The notes under the pieces: model-generated | What the model was told of the DNA's origin: nothing | The model's input: only the letters and a program-made list of their open reading frames with translations | Database searches by the model: none | NCBI RefSeq assembly: GCF_004208535.1 | Contig: NZ_SGIS01000013.1 | Location: forward strand, 1 to 64,000 | Direction of reading: 5' to 3' | Length of the DNA: 64,000 nt | Source: Sphingomonas populi | GTDB taxonomy: Bacteria > Pseudomonadota > Alphaproteobacteria > Sphingomonadales > Sphingomonadaceae | Made by a program: the position numbers and the translations under genes | Part shown: piece after piece, positions 6,862 to 15,721 of the stretch | Layout: every line of letters begins with the position of its first letter | How positions within the stretch are numbered: the stretch's first letter is position 1

Positions 6862-8283
6862 ATGAAGACAGCTCGCCGCTCCAGTCTCGTCGCGCTCACC
6901 GCCCTGCTCGCCGGCACCGCGCCGCTCCTCGCCGCGCCAGCCGATCCGCGCGGCGGCGAGCCGGCGTTCCGCGCGCTCTACAAGGAGCTGGTCGAAACCG
7001 ATTCGAGCTGGCCCGACGGGAGTTGCACGCTCGCCGCCGAGCGGATGGGCGCGCATCTGAAAGCGGCGGGCTATCCGGCCGCCGACGTTCAGGTGATCGT
7101 CGATCCGGCGCACCCCAAGGAAGGCAATCTCGCCGCGATCCTGCGCGGCAGCGATGCCAAGCTGCCGGCGCTGTTGCTGCTCGCCCACATCGACGTGGTC
7201 GCCGCCAAGCGCAGCGACTGGACGCGCGATCCGTTCACCTTGATCGAGGAGAACGGCTATTTCTATGGGCGCGGCACTTCGGACGACAAGGCGATGGCGG
7301 CGGCGTTCACCGATGCGATGGTGCGCTTCCGGCAGGAGGGCTACACACCCAAGCGCACGATCAAGCTTGCGCTGACTTGCGGCGAGGAAACGGAGAAGGC
7401 GCTCAACGGCGTGTCGTGGCTGCTCAAGAACCGGCCCGAGACGTTGCAGGCAGGCTGGGCGCTCAACGAGGGCGGCGGCGGGTCGCTCGACGCGGCGGGC
7501 AAGCCGGTCAGCCAGGGCGTGCAGGCGGGCGAGAAGGTCTATCAGGACTTCACCTTCACCGCGACCGCGCCGGGCGGCCACAGCTCGCGCCAGGCGCCGC
7601 ATATCAACGCGATCGGCTGGATGTCCGAGGCGCTGGCGCGGATCAACGGCTATGACTTCCCGGTCGATCTGACGCCCGCCGCCAGGGCGTATTTCGGCGC
7701 GTCGGCGCCGCTCTATCCCAAGACGCAAGCCGCGATGGCGGCGATCGGCGCGGGCAAGGCCACGCCTGCCGATTATGCAGCGGTGTCCGCCGAGAACCCG
7801 AGTTGGAACGCGACGTTGCGCACCACCTGCATCCCGACGATGATCTCGGGCGGGCACGCCACCAACGCGCAGCCGCAATCGGTGAGCGCCAACGTCAATT
7901 GCCGGATCATTCCGGGCGAGAGCGTCGATGCGATCCTCGCCACGCTGACCAAGGTCGCGGCCAACCCCAAGGTGACGGTTGCGCTCGCTGATCCGCCCCA
8001 GCCGAAATCCTCCGCGCCGCCGCTGACGCCGCAGATCATGGGTCCGATCGAGGCGCTCACCAAGGAGATGTGGCCGGGCGTGCCGGTGATCCCGCGCCTG
8101 TCGACCGGCGCGACCGACGGCCGCTTCACCAATGCGGCGGGCATTCCGACCTATGGCGTGTCGGGGCTGTTCTCGGACCCGGACGGACAGGGGGTGCATG
8201 GCCTCAACGAGCGGATTCGGGTGAAGTCGCTGATGGACGGGCGCGTGTTCCTGTACCGGCTGGTGAAGGCGTATACCGGCTGA
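6862..8283 (+). CDS. Secreted M20 family metallopeptidase
   Basis: A 473-residue zinc peptidase with a signal peptide ([20 protein letters not shown]), so it is exported. M20 features: [10 protein letters not shown] (His and Asp of the metal site), [16 protein letters not shown] (bridging Asp), [13 protein letters not shown] (catalytic Glu pair), the dimerisation-domain loop [15 protein letters not shown], and [20 protein letters not shown] plus GVHGLNERI near the end. The family removes terminal residues from peptides or deacylates amino acids. AGAGGGAAAAGGG precedes the ATG. It is divergent from the hydroxylase gene, with about 110 bp shared promoter space. Confidence 0.88.
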   Translation: MKTARRSSLVALTALLAGTAPLLAAPADPRGGEPAFRALYKELVETDSSWPDGSCTLAAERMGAHLKAAGYPAADVQVIVDPAHPKEGNLAAILRGSDAKLPALLLLAHIDVVAAKRSDWTRDPFTLIEENGYFYGRGTSDDKAMAAAFTDAMVRFRQEGYTPKRTIKLALTCGEETEKALNGVSWLLKNRPETLQAGWALNEGGGGSLDAAGKPVSQGVQAGEKVYQDFTFTATAPGGHSSRQAPHINAIGWMSEALARINGYDFPVDLTPAARAYFGASAPLYPKTQAAMAAIGAGKATPADYAAVSAENPSWNATLRTTCIPTMISGGHATNAQPQSVSANVNCRIIPGESVDAILATLTKVAANPKVTVALADPPQPKSSAPPLTPQIMGPIEALTKEMWPGVPVIPRLSTGATDGRFTNAAGIPTYGVSGLFSDPDGQGVHGLNERIRVKSLMDGRVFLYRLVKAYTG

Positions 8284-8293
8284 ACGGGGAAGG

Positions 8294-9037
8294 TTAACCA
8301 GCCGCCCAGAGCGGCAGCACCTCCCAATTTCCCGCCGACAGCAGGTGTGCGTGGATCGCCGCGAGCGCGCCGCCCGCGCGTAGCCGCGCGAACGCAGCGG
8401 GTTCCAGCGCGTCGAGTTTGGTGCGCGATACGCCATCATATTCCACCACCAAAGTGCGCGCGCCGCCGGGCGGACTGTGATACGCCTGACGCGGTTCGAG
8501 CAGTTCGAGATCGTCGAGCATCGCGACAAAGGCGCGGGTACGCGCCTCGGCGGCATCGACCGCGTTGCAGATACCGATCGCCTCACGCACCAGGTCGCTG
8601 GGGCGGCCGTGGTCGAACAGCGCCACCGCGCCGGGCGTACCGACCGGGACCAGCCGCTCCGATGACTCGTCGATGCAGATGACGTTGCCGCCCGTCTCCT
8701 CGCGGCGCGCCAGCGTGAACGGGTGCCGGCGCAGGTAGGCCGGCACATAGGCGCCGGGCGCGTAGCTGCCGTCCGGGGCGACGAACAGGTTGCGATCGGC
8801 GGTGAGGCCGGTGACGATCACCGCCTCGCGCTCTGCCGCGAAGAAGAGGATCGGGTAATCGAGCGCGGCGCGGTCGAACTCGTCGATCGTCACCGCGATC
8901 AGCGGCGCGGCGCTGGCGAAGCGATAGGGCGCGTCGGCGGGCAGCAGCGCGCAATCGCCATGCCGCCGCGCATCGAGAATCGAGACCTGCTCGTACAGTG
9001 GCAAAGCGCCGTGCAGCGTGAACGCATCGTCCGCCAT
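8294..9037 (-). CDS. SapC family protein
   Basis: A 247-residue protein beginning MADDAFTLHGALPLYEQV. It fits the SapC family, named after a Campylobacter S-layer-associated gene and frequent in sphingomonads near TonB-dependent receptors. Visible blocks are YPILFFAAEREAVIVTGL, NLFVAPDGSYAPGAYVPAY, LRRHPFTLAR and CIDESSERL. No signal peptide is seen and its biochemical activity is not established. The start is set at 9037 because upstream in-frame residues belong to the end of the cytochrome b gene. It is the last gene of the minus-strand redox run, 11 bp after its neighbour. Confidence 0.75.
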   Translation of the reverse strand: MADDAFTLHGALPLYEQVSILDARRHGDCALLPADAPYRFASAAPLIAVTIDEFDRAALDYPILFFAAEREAVIVTGLTADRNLFVAPDGSYAPGAYVPAYLRRHPFTLARREETGGNVICIDESSERLVPVGTPGAVALFDHGRPSDLVREAIGICNAVDAAEARTRAFVAMLDDLELLEPRQAYHSPPGGARTLVVEYDGVSRTKLDALEPAAFARLRAGGALAAIHAHLLSAGNWEVLPLWAAG

Positions 9038-9048
9038 CGCCGCTGCGC

Positions 9049-9723
9049 TTAGAAGCGGAAGCCCTTCGACACCGCATAGGCAAAGCCGATCGCGAGGACC
9101 AGGCCGATCGCCGCCTTCCACGGCGACGCGCCGAGGCGCGCCGCGATGGCTTCCGCGCCGGCCTTGCGGCGGCCGTGAATCATCGGTGCGATGAGATTGT
9201 GGCGCAGCCCGATCAGGTAGAACAGTACCGCCAGCACATGCAGCGCGACGAGCGCGAGCAGCACGTTGAAGACGAGGTGATGCACGCCCGCCGCGACGCG
9301 GCCGGTATCAAAGCTGACGTAATCGGCGAGCGGCCCCGATTCGAGCCCATCGACATCGACTGAGAACAGCCCCGCTGTCACCATCACCACGAGCGTGGCG
9401 AGCATCAGCACGACGCTCCACCCGCCGACCGGGTTGTGCCCATCCGCTGCCTGATAGGGCCGCTTGCCGAGCGTGCGCAGATAGGAGAGCGCCGCGCGCG
9501 GGCCGCGCACGAACTGCGTGAAGCGGGCGGTGCGGCTGCCGGCGAAACCCCAGTAGAGGCGGAACACCAGCAGCGCGAGGATCGCGTAGCCGGACAGCCG
9601 GTGCCAATCCATCTCGTGATTCTCGCCGCTCCACCACGAAAAGCCGAGCAGGGCGACGAGCAGCCAGTGGAACAGCCGAACCGGCAGATCCCATACGCGC
9701 GTGGTGGTGGTGTCAGATGACAT
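9049..9723 (-). CDS. Cytochrome b561-type membrane protein
   Basis: A 224-residue integral membrane protein with four main hydrophobic segments and histidines placed as in the cytochrome b561/Ni-Fe hydrogenase cyt-b family: LFHWLLVALLGFSWW, WHRLSGYAILALLVFRLYWG, WSVVLMLATLVVMVTAG and HHLVFNVLLALVALHVLAV. These His pairs would ligate two b haems and pass electrons across the inner membrane. A fifth hydrophobic segment ends the protein. It lies 9 bp downstream of the cytochrome c' gene, which is a natural periplasmic partner. Confidence 0.87.
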   Translation of the reverse strand: MSSDTTTTRVWDLPVRLFHWLLVALLGFSWWSGENHEMDWHRLSGYAILALLVFRLYWGFAGSRTARFTQFVRGPRAALSYLRTLGKRPYQAADGHNPVGGWSVVLMLATLVVMVTAGLFSVDVDGLESGPLADYVSFDTGRVAAGVHHLVFNVLLALVALHVLAVLFYLIGLRHNLIAPMIHGRRKAGAEAIAARLGASPWKAAIGLVLAIGFAYAVSKGFRF

Positions 9724-9732
9724 GCGGCGGGA

Positions 9733-10203
9733 TCAGGTATCCGAGCGGAACTGGCGATGGCAGGCGCCGCAGGTGCCGCCGACCGCCTTCATCTGCGCAC
9801 CGATCGCGGCGGCGTCGCCGGTGCCGGCGACCGTCACCAGCTTGCCCGATTCGCCGACGAGCTTGGCCATAGCCGCATCGAACGTGGCGCGGTCGGTCCA
9901 GATCGCGGGGAGGGCGTCGGTCTTGATGCCGGCGGCCGGGCCGGTGCCGGCTGGGAACAGCTTGCCCTGGCCCTTGGCGGTGGCCGCGATGGTCTGCGCG
10001 GCGGCGAGCGTCTTCGCCTTGTCGAGCGCACCGCTTTTGAGCTGCTCGCCGATCGCCTTCATCGCGCCGCCCATCTTCTTGAAACCGGCGACGCGCGCGT
10101 TGATCACGTCCTGCGGCGCGGGGGCTGCGGCCATCACCGGCGACGACAGGATCACGGCGAGCGCCGCGACGCGGAGGGTCTTGAAAGCTGGTGCTACGAT
10201 CAT
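9733..10203 (-). CDS. Cytochrome c' (class II c-type cytochrome)
   Basis: A 156-residue protein with a signal peptide (FKTLRVAALAVILSSPVMA) and a mature part rich in Ala and Lys that fits the four-helix cytochrome c' fold. The haem motif CGACH is at the extreme C-terminus (GGTCGACHRQFRSDT), the hallmark of class II cytochromes. Such proteins bind NO or CO or act as periplasmic electron carriers. ATG at 10203 is chosen for the signal peptide. It sits between the ankyrin gene and the cytochrome b561 gene and is probably co-transcribed with both. Confidence 0.9.
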   Translation of the reverse strand: MIVAPAFKTLRVAALAVILSSPVMAAAPAPQDVINARVAGFKKMGGAMKAIGEQLKSGALDKAKTLAAAQTIAATAKGQGKLFPAGTGPAAGIKTDALPAIWTDRATFDAAMAKLVGESGKLVTVAGTGDAAAIGAQMKAVGGTCGACHRQFRSDT

Positions 10204-10232
10204 GAACGGTCTCGCTCTCGATTTAACGTGAA

Positions 10233-11600
10233 TCACGGCCGCGCGGCCAATTGCTGTCCTCCCCGATTTACCGGCTTCGCGCCAGCCCCATCGGGAAAGG
10301 TTTCGACGAAAATCGCCTTTACTTCGTTGAGCCCCTTGGCGGCGATCTCGGCGGCGGTGCCGTATTTGCTCTTGAGATCGGTGCGCGCGCTGTGCGCGGC
10401 GAGCGTGCGGAGCATCGCTGCCAGCTCCGGGAAGGGCCGACCGCCGACGAGGATGTGGAGCGCGGTAAAGCCATTGGCATTGGCGACATCGACGTTGGGG
10501 GCGACCTGCAACGCGAGCCGGAGCGCGGCGTCGCTGCCGCCCTTCGCCGCCGCCAGCACGACATTGGTGCCGTCCGCCGCCACGAAATGCGGGTCGGCGC
10601 CGCCGGCGAGCAGTGCCGCCATCGCCTCGGCATGGCCCGATTGCGCCGCCCAGAGCAGCGGCGGCGTCGGCGGGACGGGCGGCGGTGGCTGACCGAAATT
10701 GGCCTCGGTCACCCATTTGATCGTGGATGGCCCGCTCAGCGCATTGGCGTCGGCGCCGCGCGCGAGCAGCAGCTTGACCAGCGTCGCGTCGCCACCTTCG
10801 GCGGCGGCGTCGAGCGGGGTCTTGCCCTCGCGGTCGCGCGCGGCGAGATCGAAGCCATAGGGCACCAGCAGCGCGGCGGCGCCGTAACTGTGCTGGTACA
10901 AGGCGAGTTGCAGCGCGCTGGTGTTCTCCGGGCCGCGATAGTCGGCCTTCGCGCCGGCGGCGAGCAGCGCGGCTGTGGCTGCGGGGATGCCGCTTTTGAT
11001 CGCGAAGAACAGCGGCGTGAAGTCGCCCTTGGAGATACGGTTCGCGTCCGCGCCGGCCTTGAGCAGCGCGGCGATCGCCTCGGTGCGGCCGACCGAGGCC
11101 GCCCACATCAGCGGCGTCTGGCCGCGCGCGTCTGGCGTATCGGGCGCGGCGCCGGCCGCGAGCATCCGCGCCACCGCGTCCGCCGGCCCGAAGCGTGCGC
11201 AGATCGCGAGCGGCCTGGTACCATCGGGCGCGGCGGCTCGGACATCGGCATGCGCGTCGAGCAGGTGCGAGACGATCGCGGCATTGCCGAGTTCGCAGGC
11301 GAGCGCGAGCGGCGTGACGCCGTCCGCGTCGGCGGTATTGGGTTTGGCGTGCGCGGCGAGCAGCGCCGCGACCAGCGCCGGGTCTTGCGTGTTTACCGCG
11401 AGCGCGAGCGGGGTCGCGCTGTAATCAAGCGGTGCGTTGGGATCGGCCTGCGCGGCGAGCGCGGCTTGCGTCGCGGCGAGATCGTCGGCGGTGATCGCAC
11501 GGACCAGCGCGCCGGCATCGACCGGCTTGCGCGCCTGCGCGGCGCCGCTCCACAGCGCGACTGCGGCCAGCGCCAAGGCAATCCGCGCGCGATCAGGCAC
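10233..11600 (-). CDS. Exported ankyrin-repeat protein
   Basis: A 455-residue protein with a signal peptide (IALALAAVALWSGAAQA) and about ten ankyrin repeats of roughly 33 residues, recognisable by TPLALA, TPLMWAA, TPLFFAI, TPPLLWAA and FTALHIL cores. Ankyrin arrays mediate protein binding, so a chaperone or inhibitor role for neighbouring exported proteins is plausible (inference). GTG at 11600 is chosen because it immediately precedes the signal peptide and overlaps the DUF1552 stop by 8 nt. An ATG at 11633 would bury more of it in that gene. Confidence 0.85.
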   Translation of the reverse strand: MPDRARIALALAAVALWSGAAQARKPVDAGALVRAITADDLAATQAALAAQADPNAPLDYSATPLALAVNTQDPALVAALLAAHAKPNTADADGVTPLALACELGNAAIVSHLLDAHADVRAAAPDGTRPLAICARFGPADAVARMLAAGAAPDTPDARGQTPLMWAASVGRTEAIAALLKAGADANRISKGDFTPLFFAIKSGIPAATAALLAAGAKADYRGPENTSALQLALYQHSYGAAALLVPYGFDLAARDREGKTPLDAAAEGGDATLVKLLLARGADANALSGPSTIKWVTEANFGQPPPPVPPTPPLLWAAQSGHAEAMAALLAGGADPHFVAADGTNVVLAAAKGGSDAALRLALQVAPNVDVANANGFTALHILVGGRPFPELAAMLRTLAAHSARTDLKSKYGTAAEIAAKGLNEVKAIFVETFPDGAGAKPVNRGGQQLAARP

Positions 11601-12933
11601 GCACCAGCTCCGCGAGCGGCGCGTTGCTGTCACCGAAGGATTTGGTCGGCACGTCGAGCACGTTCAGCGCGGCGAGCAGCAGGTTCGACATGGTCGTGCC
11701 CTTTGGCACCGCGATGCTGCGGTCGCCCGGCACCAGCCCGCCCGCGACGATCACCGGCAGGTCCATGTGATCGTGCTGGTTGGAATCGCCGAACGCCGAG
11801 CCGCGGATCACCATCGTGCGATCGAGCAAGCTGCCGTCGCCGTCCTTCACCGCCTTCATCCGGTCGAGATAATAGGCAAAATATTCCATGTGGTGGCGGT
11901 TGATCTTGGCCAGCTTCGCGATCTTCTCGGGATTATTGCCGTGGTGGCTGAGCATGTGGTGCGAATCCGGCACGCCGATTTCGGGATAGGTGCGGTTGCT
12001 CAGTTCGCGGCCGATCATGAAGCTGCCGACGCGGGTGATGTCGGCCTGCATCGCCAGCACCTGCAAGTCGATCATCATGCGGACATGCTCGTCGAAAGAC
12101 TCGGGGATGCCCGCAGGCCGCTCCATGTCGGTCGCCTGGCTGGTCGCGCCCGAGGCGGCGGCGCGCTGGATGCGCTTCTCGATATCGCGGGTCGCCTCGA
12201 GATATTCATCGAGCTTGCGGCGATCCTCCACGCCGAGGCGGCCGGACAGGCGCAGCGTATCGTCGCGGACGAAATCGAGGATGCTGGTCTGGCGGCGCGC
12301 CTGCGCGAGCCGGCTCTGCGCGTCGAGCGCGTCGCCATCGCCGAACAGCCGCTCGAACACGTCGCGCGGGTTGGCGGTGACGGGCAGCGGCACGTTCGGG
12401 TTCATCCACGAAATGCCGTTGGTGTAGGCGCAGCTATAGCCGATGTCGCAACTGCCGAGCAGGCTGGCCGGATCGATGCCGAGTTCGAGCGAACTGAGCA
12501 TCGTCGCGTCGCCGAGATGCTGCGCATAGACCTGATCGATCGACACCGCGCAGCGGATATCGGTGCCCTCGGTCTGCTTCACGTGCGTGCCGGTGAGGAA
12601 GGCGGGGCAGGAGCGGCCATGCCCGGCGGCGATATCGCCCATCGCCGCCGCCTGCGGATGACCAAGCCCGCTGAACACGCTTACTGCCGCGCGGTGCGGC
12701 GCGAGCGGCTCCAGCGTCGGCGGCAGCACGAAGCCCTTGCCCTGCGTGGTCGGGCGGAAGGCGTCCATCATCATGCCGTTGGGCGAATAGAACACTTGCA
12801 ACCGCTTGGGCCGCGCCGCGAGATCGGCGGCGCGGGCGCTCGGCATCATCGCTTCGAGGAACGGCAGCGCCAGCATCGTGCCGGCGCCGCGCAGCATCGT
12901 GCGGCGGCTGATCGCGGGGCGCGGGAGGATCAT
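11593..12933 (-). CDS. DUF1552 family exported protein
   Basis: A 446-residue protein with a twin-arginine signal (ISRRTMLRGAGTMLALPFLE). DUF1552 proteins resemble the sulfatase/alkaline-phosphatase-like DUF1501 group and are nearly always paired with DUF1592 proteins, as here. Visible blocks include VFYSPNGMMMDAFRP, GHGRSCPAFLTGTH, LSSLELGID and SNRTYPEIGVPDSHHMLSH. Export by Tat implies folding or cofactor loading in the cytoplasm. The biochemical role is not established. It lies 118 bp downstream of DUF1592, with a palindromic repeat between, and overlaps the ankyrin gene. Confidence 0.9.
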   Translation of the reverse strand: MILPRPAISRRTMLRGAGTMLALPFLEAMMPSARAADLAARPKRLQVFYSPNGMMMDAFRPTTQGKGFVLPPTLEPLAPHRAAVSVFSGLGHPQAAAMGDIAAGHGRSCPAFLTGTHVKQTEGTDIRCAVSIDQVYAQHLGDATMLSSLELGIDPASLLGSCDIGYSCAYTNGISWMNPNVPLPVTANPRDVFERLFGDGDALDAQSRLAQARRQTSILDFVRDDTLRLSGRLGVEDRRKLDEYLEATRDIEKRIQRAAASGATSQATDMERPAGIPESFDEHVRMMIDLQVLAMQADITRVGSFMIGRELSNRTYPEIGVPDSHHMLSHHGNNPEKIAKLAKINRHHMEYFAYYLDRMKAVKDGDGSLLDRTMVIRGSAFGDSNQHDHMDLPVIVAGGLVPGDRSIAVPKGTTMSNLLLAALNVLDVPTKSFGDSNAPLAELVRA

Positions 12934-12949
12934 GGTGTCGGTCCTTGCG

Positions 12950-13027
12950 GTTCTCCCGCGAAAGCGGGAGCCCAGAGCCGCAGGCGCGGCGCTGCGTGGC
13001 TCTGGACCCCCGCTTTCGCGGGGGAAC
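12950..13027. repeat. Palindromic two-arm repeat, family 1 (copy A)
   Basis: Two inverted arms: 12950-12979 (CTCCCGCGAAAGCGGGAG hairpin followed by CCCAGAGCC) and 12998-13027 (GGCTCTGG followed by CCCCCGCTTTCGCGGGGG), separated by an 18-bp spacer. A second copy is at 62645-62722. It sits in the DUF1592-DUF1552 gap and may also affect read-through or mRNA stability. Confidence 0.9.
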
Positions 13028-13051
13028 GGGTGGTCGGGGCAGGGCGGCGCG

Positions 13052-15529
13052 TCATTTCGCCGGCGTCTTTCTCAGCGTGAACGGCGCGCTCGTCGCGATG
13101 CCCTTGATGATCGTCTGGATGCGGTAGTCGTCGCCGGCCGCGCTCGCGGCGATTTTGCGCACGGTCGGCATGTCCTGCGCGATCAGCCCGCGTGCGAGCG
13201 CGTAGGTGAGCAGGCGACGGGTGAAGGCGCCGGCGAACTCGTCCTTGCGGGCGAGCAGGATTGTCTGAAGCCCGTCGAACCCGGAGAACTTCGTACCGTC
13301 GGGCAGCACCGCCGCCGCATCGATGATCTGCCCGGCATCCTGCTTGCGCCAGCCGCCGACCGCGTCGAAATTCTCGAGCGCGAAGCCGATCGGGTCCATC
13401 TTGACGTGGCACGAGGCGCAGGCCGGGTTGGCGCGGTGCATCTCCAACTGCTCGCGCGCGGTCAGCTTGCGGCCGTCATGCGTTTCTTGAAGCGCGGGCA
13501 CGTCGGGCGGCGGTGGCGGCGGCGCGGCGGCGAGGATGTTTTCCAGCACCCATTTGCCGCGCTTCACCACCGACGTGTGGTTGCCATAGGACGTGACGGT
13601 GAGGATGCTCGCCTGCCCGAGCAGCCCGCCGCGATGCCACGCCGGATCGAGCGCCACCTTGCGGAACGCAGTGCCGCTGACGCCGGCGATGCCGTAATGC
13701 GCGGCGAGCCGCTGGTTGAGGAAGGTGTAATCCGCCGCGATGAAATCGAGCAGGCTGCGGTTGTTGTGCAGCACATAGCCGAAGAACATCTCGGTCTCGC
13801 GCGCCATCGCCGTGCGCAGCCGCGCGTCGAACGCCGGATAGACGGTGATGTCGGGGCGCTGCTGGTCGAGGTTGCGCAGATACAGCCATTGGCCGGCGAA
13901 ATTCTTGGTCAGCGCGTCGGCGCGCGGATCGGCGAGCATCCGCGTCACCTGTGCCTCGATCGCGCCGGGCGTGGCGAGTTTACCCTGTTCGGCCGCCTTC
14001 AGCAGCGTGTCGTCGGGAATGCTGCTCCACAGGAAGAACGACAGCCGCGAGGCGAGGTCGAGATCGCTGACGCGGTGGACGCTGCCCGGCGCGCTGCCGG
14101 CGGGATCGCTCTCGACCAGGAACAGGAATTGCGGCGCGACCAGCACGCCTTCCACCGCCGCTGCGACGCCGTGATCGAAATCGGACGCGGCGCGCTCGCT
14201 CGCATAGAGCTTCATCAACGGTGCGACATCGGCCTCGCTGACCGGGCGGCGATAGGCGCGGTGCGCGAGCGCGGTGATGATTTTCCGCGCGCACGCCGTC
14301 TCCGCCGAGGCGGCGCGCGGGCGGCACAGGAAGATGCGCTTGCGGCTCGGCGTGTCGTCCTTGGCGCTGGCGTCATACGGGCCGGCGACGTCGATCTGGA
14401 GCACGTCGCGCGGGAAATTCTGCTGCGAATAGCGCGGTGACAGCCGGTAGGACGGCACGCTGATCTGCTTCACCCGAACGCCATCGACCAGAACGTCGAG
14501 CGGCAGCGGCTTTGGCGCGTCGACCGGCAGCGGCACCTTGTCGAGATCGTTGCGCAGCGTCTGCACGCTCTCGTCGGGCGCGAGCGTGCGGTGGAAGGTC
14601 ATGCCGATGGTATGCGCGCCCGCCTTAAGCGGCACGCGCACGCTGACCTTGTCCTCCTTGAGCCGGTCGCTTTCGTTGTTGGTGTTGGAGTTGAGCCAGC
14701 CGCTCACCTCGTAGACGCCGGCGTGGCGGGCGTAATAGGGAAACGCACCGCCGCCGCGCGAGCCGAGCGGCAGCGCGTCGCCGGCGCGTTCGTTGTACGC
14801 GGGCCGGCCCGAATTGAGCACCGAGCCGTCCTTGGGCAGTTCGTAGCTGGTGACGAACGCGCGCGGCGAACTCATGCCCGTGGCCATCCGCGCGACCTTG
14901 CTGGCGACGTTGACATAGCGGTCCATCAGCGTCGGCGAGACGGTCAGCACGTCGGCGATGTTGTCGAAGCCATAGCCCGAATTGTCCTGCGGCAGATCGC
15001 GGCTGACATCGGTATCGAGCGCGAGCAGATCGCGCACGGCGTTAGCATATTCGACCCGGTTGAGCCGGCGGATGGTCGCGCGGCCGGGATCGGGATGCGC
15101 GGTGGCATAAGCGTCGAGCGACCCCTTGAGCCACTGGATGAACGCCGCCCGCATCGCCGGATCGGGCTGCGGCTTGTTACGCGGCGGCATCTCGTCAAGG
15201 CTGGTGCGGCGGAGGATCTTCTCCCATTCGTCGGCGTGCTTGCCGATCAGCAGATCATTGTCGCGCAGATCGGCGATCGAGAGGTTGGCGACCTTGTCGT
15301 CGTCATTGTGGCAGCGCGCGCAATAGTGTTCGAGCAGCTCGGGCGGGCCGCTTTCGACATGCACGACCGCCGGTTGCACGGCTTGCGCGCGCACGCCGTC
15401 CGAATGCGTCGCCGCTGCGAGTGCCACGACGGCGGTACTGAGCAGCAACAGCGCGCCGCCGACCGAGGGCCGCGACAGCGTCAACGCACGATCTTTTTTC
15501 GAAGAGGGCAGGGAACTCTCAAGGCGCAA
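13052..15529 (-). CDS. DUF1592 family di-haem exported protein (planctomycete-type cytochrome C)
   Basis: An 825-residue protein with an N-terminal membrane-targeting segment (GGALLLLSTAVVALAAA). A CxxCH haem motif (YCARCHNDDD, residues 70-74) lies in the planctomycete cytochrome C domain. The multi-domain DUF1587/1592/1588/1585-type body follows (RLNRVEYANAVRDLL, NSGYGFDNIADVLTVSP, SRLSFFLWSSIPDD, PQRHRGGLLG-like region). A second haem motif is in ACASCHVKMDPIGFALENFD. The arrangement suggests an extracytoplasmic redox or carbohydrate-linked role, but no activity is established. It is probably the first gene of the run 15529-8294, divergent from the deaminase gene. Confidence 0.88.
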   Translation of the reverse strand: MRLESSLPSSKKDRALTLSRPSVGGALLLLSTAVVALAAATHSDGVRAQAVQPAVVHVESGPPELLEHYCARCHNDDDKVANLSIADLRDNDLLIGKHADEWEKILRRTSLDEMPPRNKPQPDPAMRAAFIQWLKGSLDAYATAHPDPGRATIRRLNRVEYANAVRDLLALDTDVSRDLPQDNSGYGFDNIADVLTVSPTLMDRYVNVASKVARMATGMSSPRAFVTSYELPKDGSVLNSGRPAYNERAGDALPLGSRGGGAFPYYARHAGVYEVSGWLNSNTNNESDRLKEDKVSVRVPLKAGAHTIGMTFHRTLAPDESVQTLRNDLDKVPLPVDAPKPLPLDVLVDGVRVKQISVPSYRLSPRYSQQNFPRDVLQIDVAGPYDASAKDDTPSRKRIFLCRPRAASAETACARKIITALAHRAYRRPVSEADVAPLMKLYASERAASDFDHGVAAAVEGVLVAPQFLFLVESDPAGSAPGSVHRVSDLDLASRLSFFLWSSIPDDTLLKAAEQGKLATPGAIEAQVTRMLADPRADALTKNFAGQWLYLRNLDQQRPDITVYPAFDARLRTAMARETEMFFGYVLHNNRSLLDFIAADYTFLNQRLAAHYGIAGVSGTAFRKVALDPAWHRGGLLGQASILTVTSYGNHTSVVKRGKWVLENILAAAPPPPPPDVPALQETHDGRKLTAREQLEMHRANPACASCHVKMDPIGFALENFDAVGGWRKQDAGQIIDAAAVLPDGTKFSGFDGLQTILLARKDEFAGAFTRRLLTYALARGLIAQDMPTVRKIAASAAGDDYRIQTIIKGIATSAPFTLRKTPAK

Positions 15530-15607
15530 CCCGATTTTTGGCGATTGCGGACCTAGTAAGCGCGTGGGTGCAAGCGTCCATTGCCGTTATCGGCACGATC
15601 GCATCGA

Positions 15608-15637
15608 AAAATGCGCGCACTCGCCCGCGCGCATTTG
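15608..15637. promoter_or_regulatory. 10-bp inverted repeat between divergent genes
   Basis: AAATGCGCGC (about 15609-15618) and GCGCGCATTT (15627-15636) form a perfect inverted repeat with an 8-nt centre. It lies midway between the start codons of DUF1592 (minus) and the deaminase (plus). It could be an operator or a leader hairpin. No matching regulator gene is adjacent. Confidence 0.35.
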
Positions 15638-15721
15638 CGCAACGGATCGTGCTTTTCATTGCATTTGGCGAAGCACCCCTGATCGCCTAGCGCCGCCCAC
15701 GGGGTTATCCGGGGGAAAAGC

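Noticed and set aside
6841..8748. A 635-codon minus-strand frame opposite the M20 peptidase
   Set aside because: It is antisense to a clear peptidase gene and runs partly through SapC. It shows no signal, domain or ribosome-binding site.
11437..14440. Long plus-strand open frames opposite the ankyrin, DUF1552 and DUF1592 genes
   Set aside because: They are antisense frames kept open by high G+C. Their translations are Arg/Ala-rich without domains, while the minus-strand products match known families.
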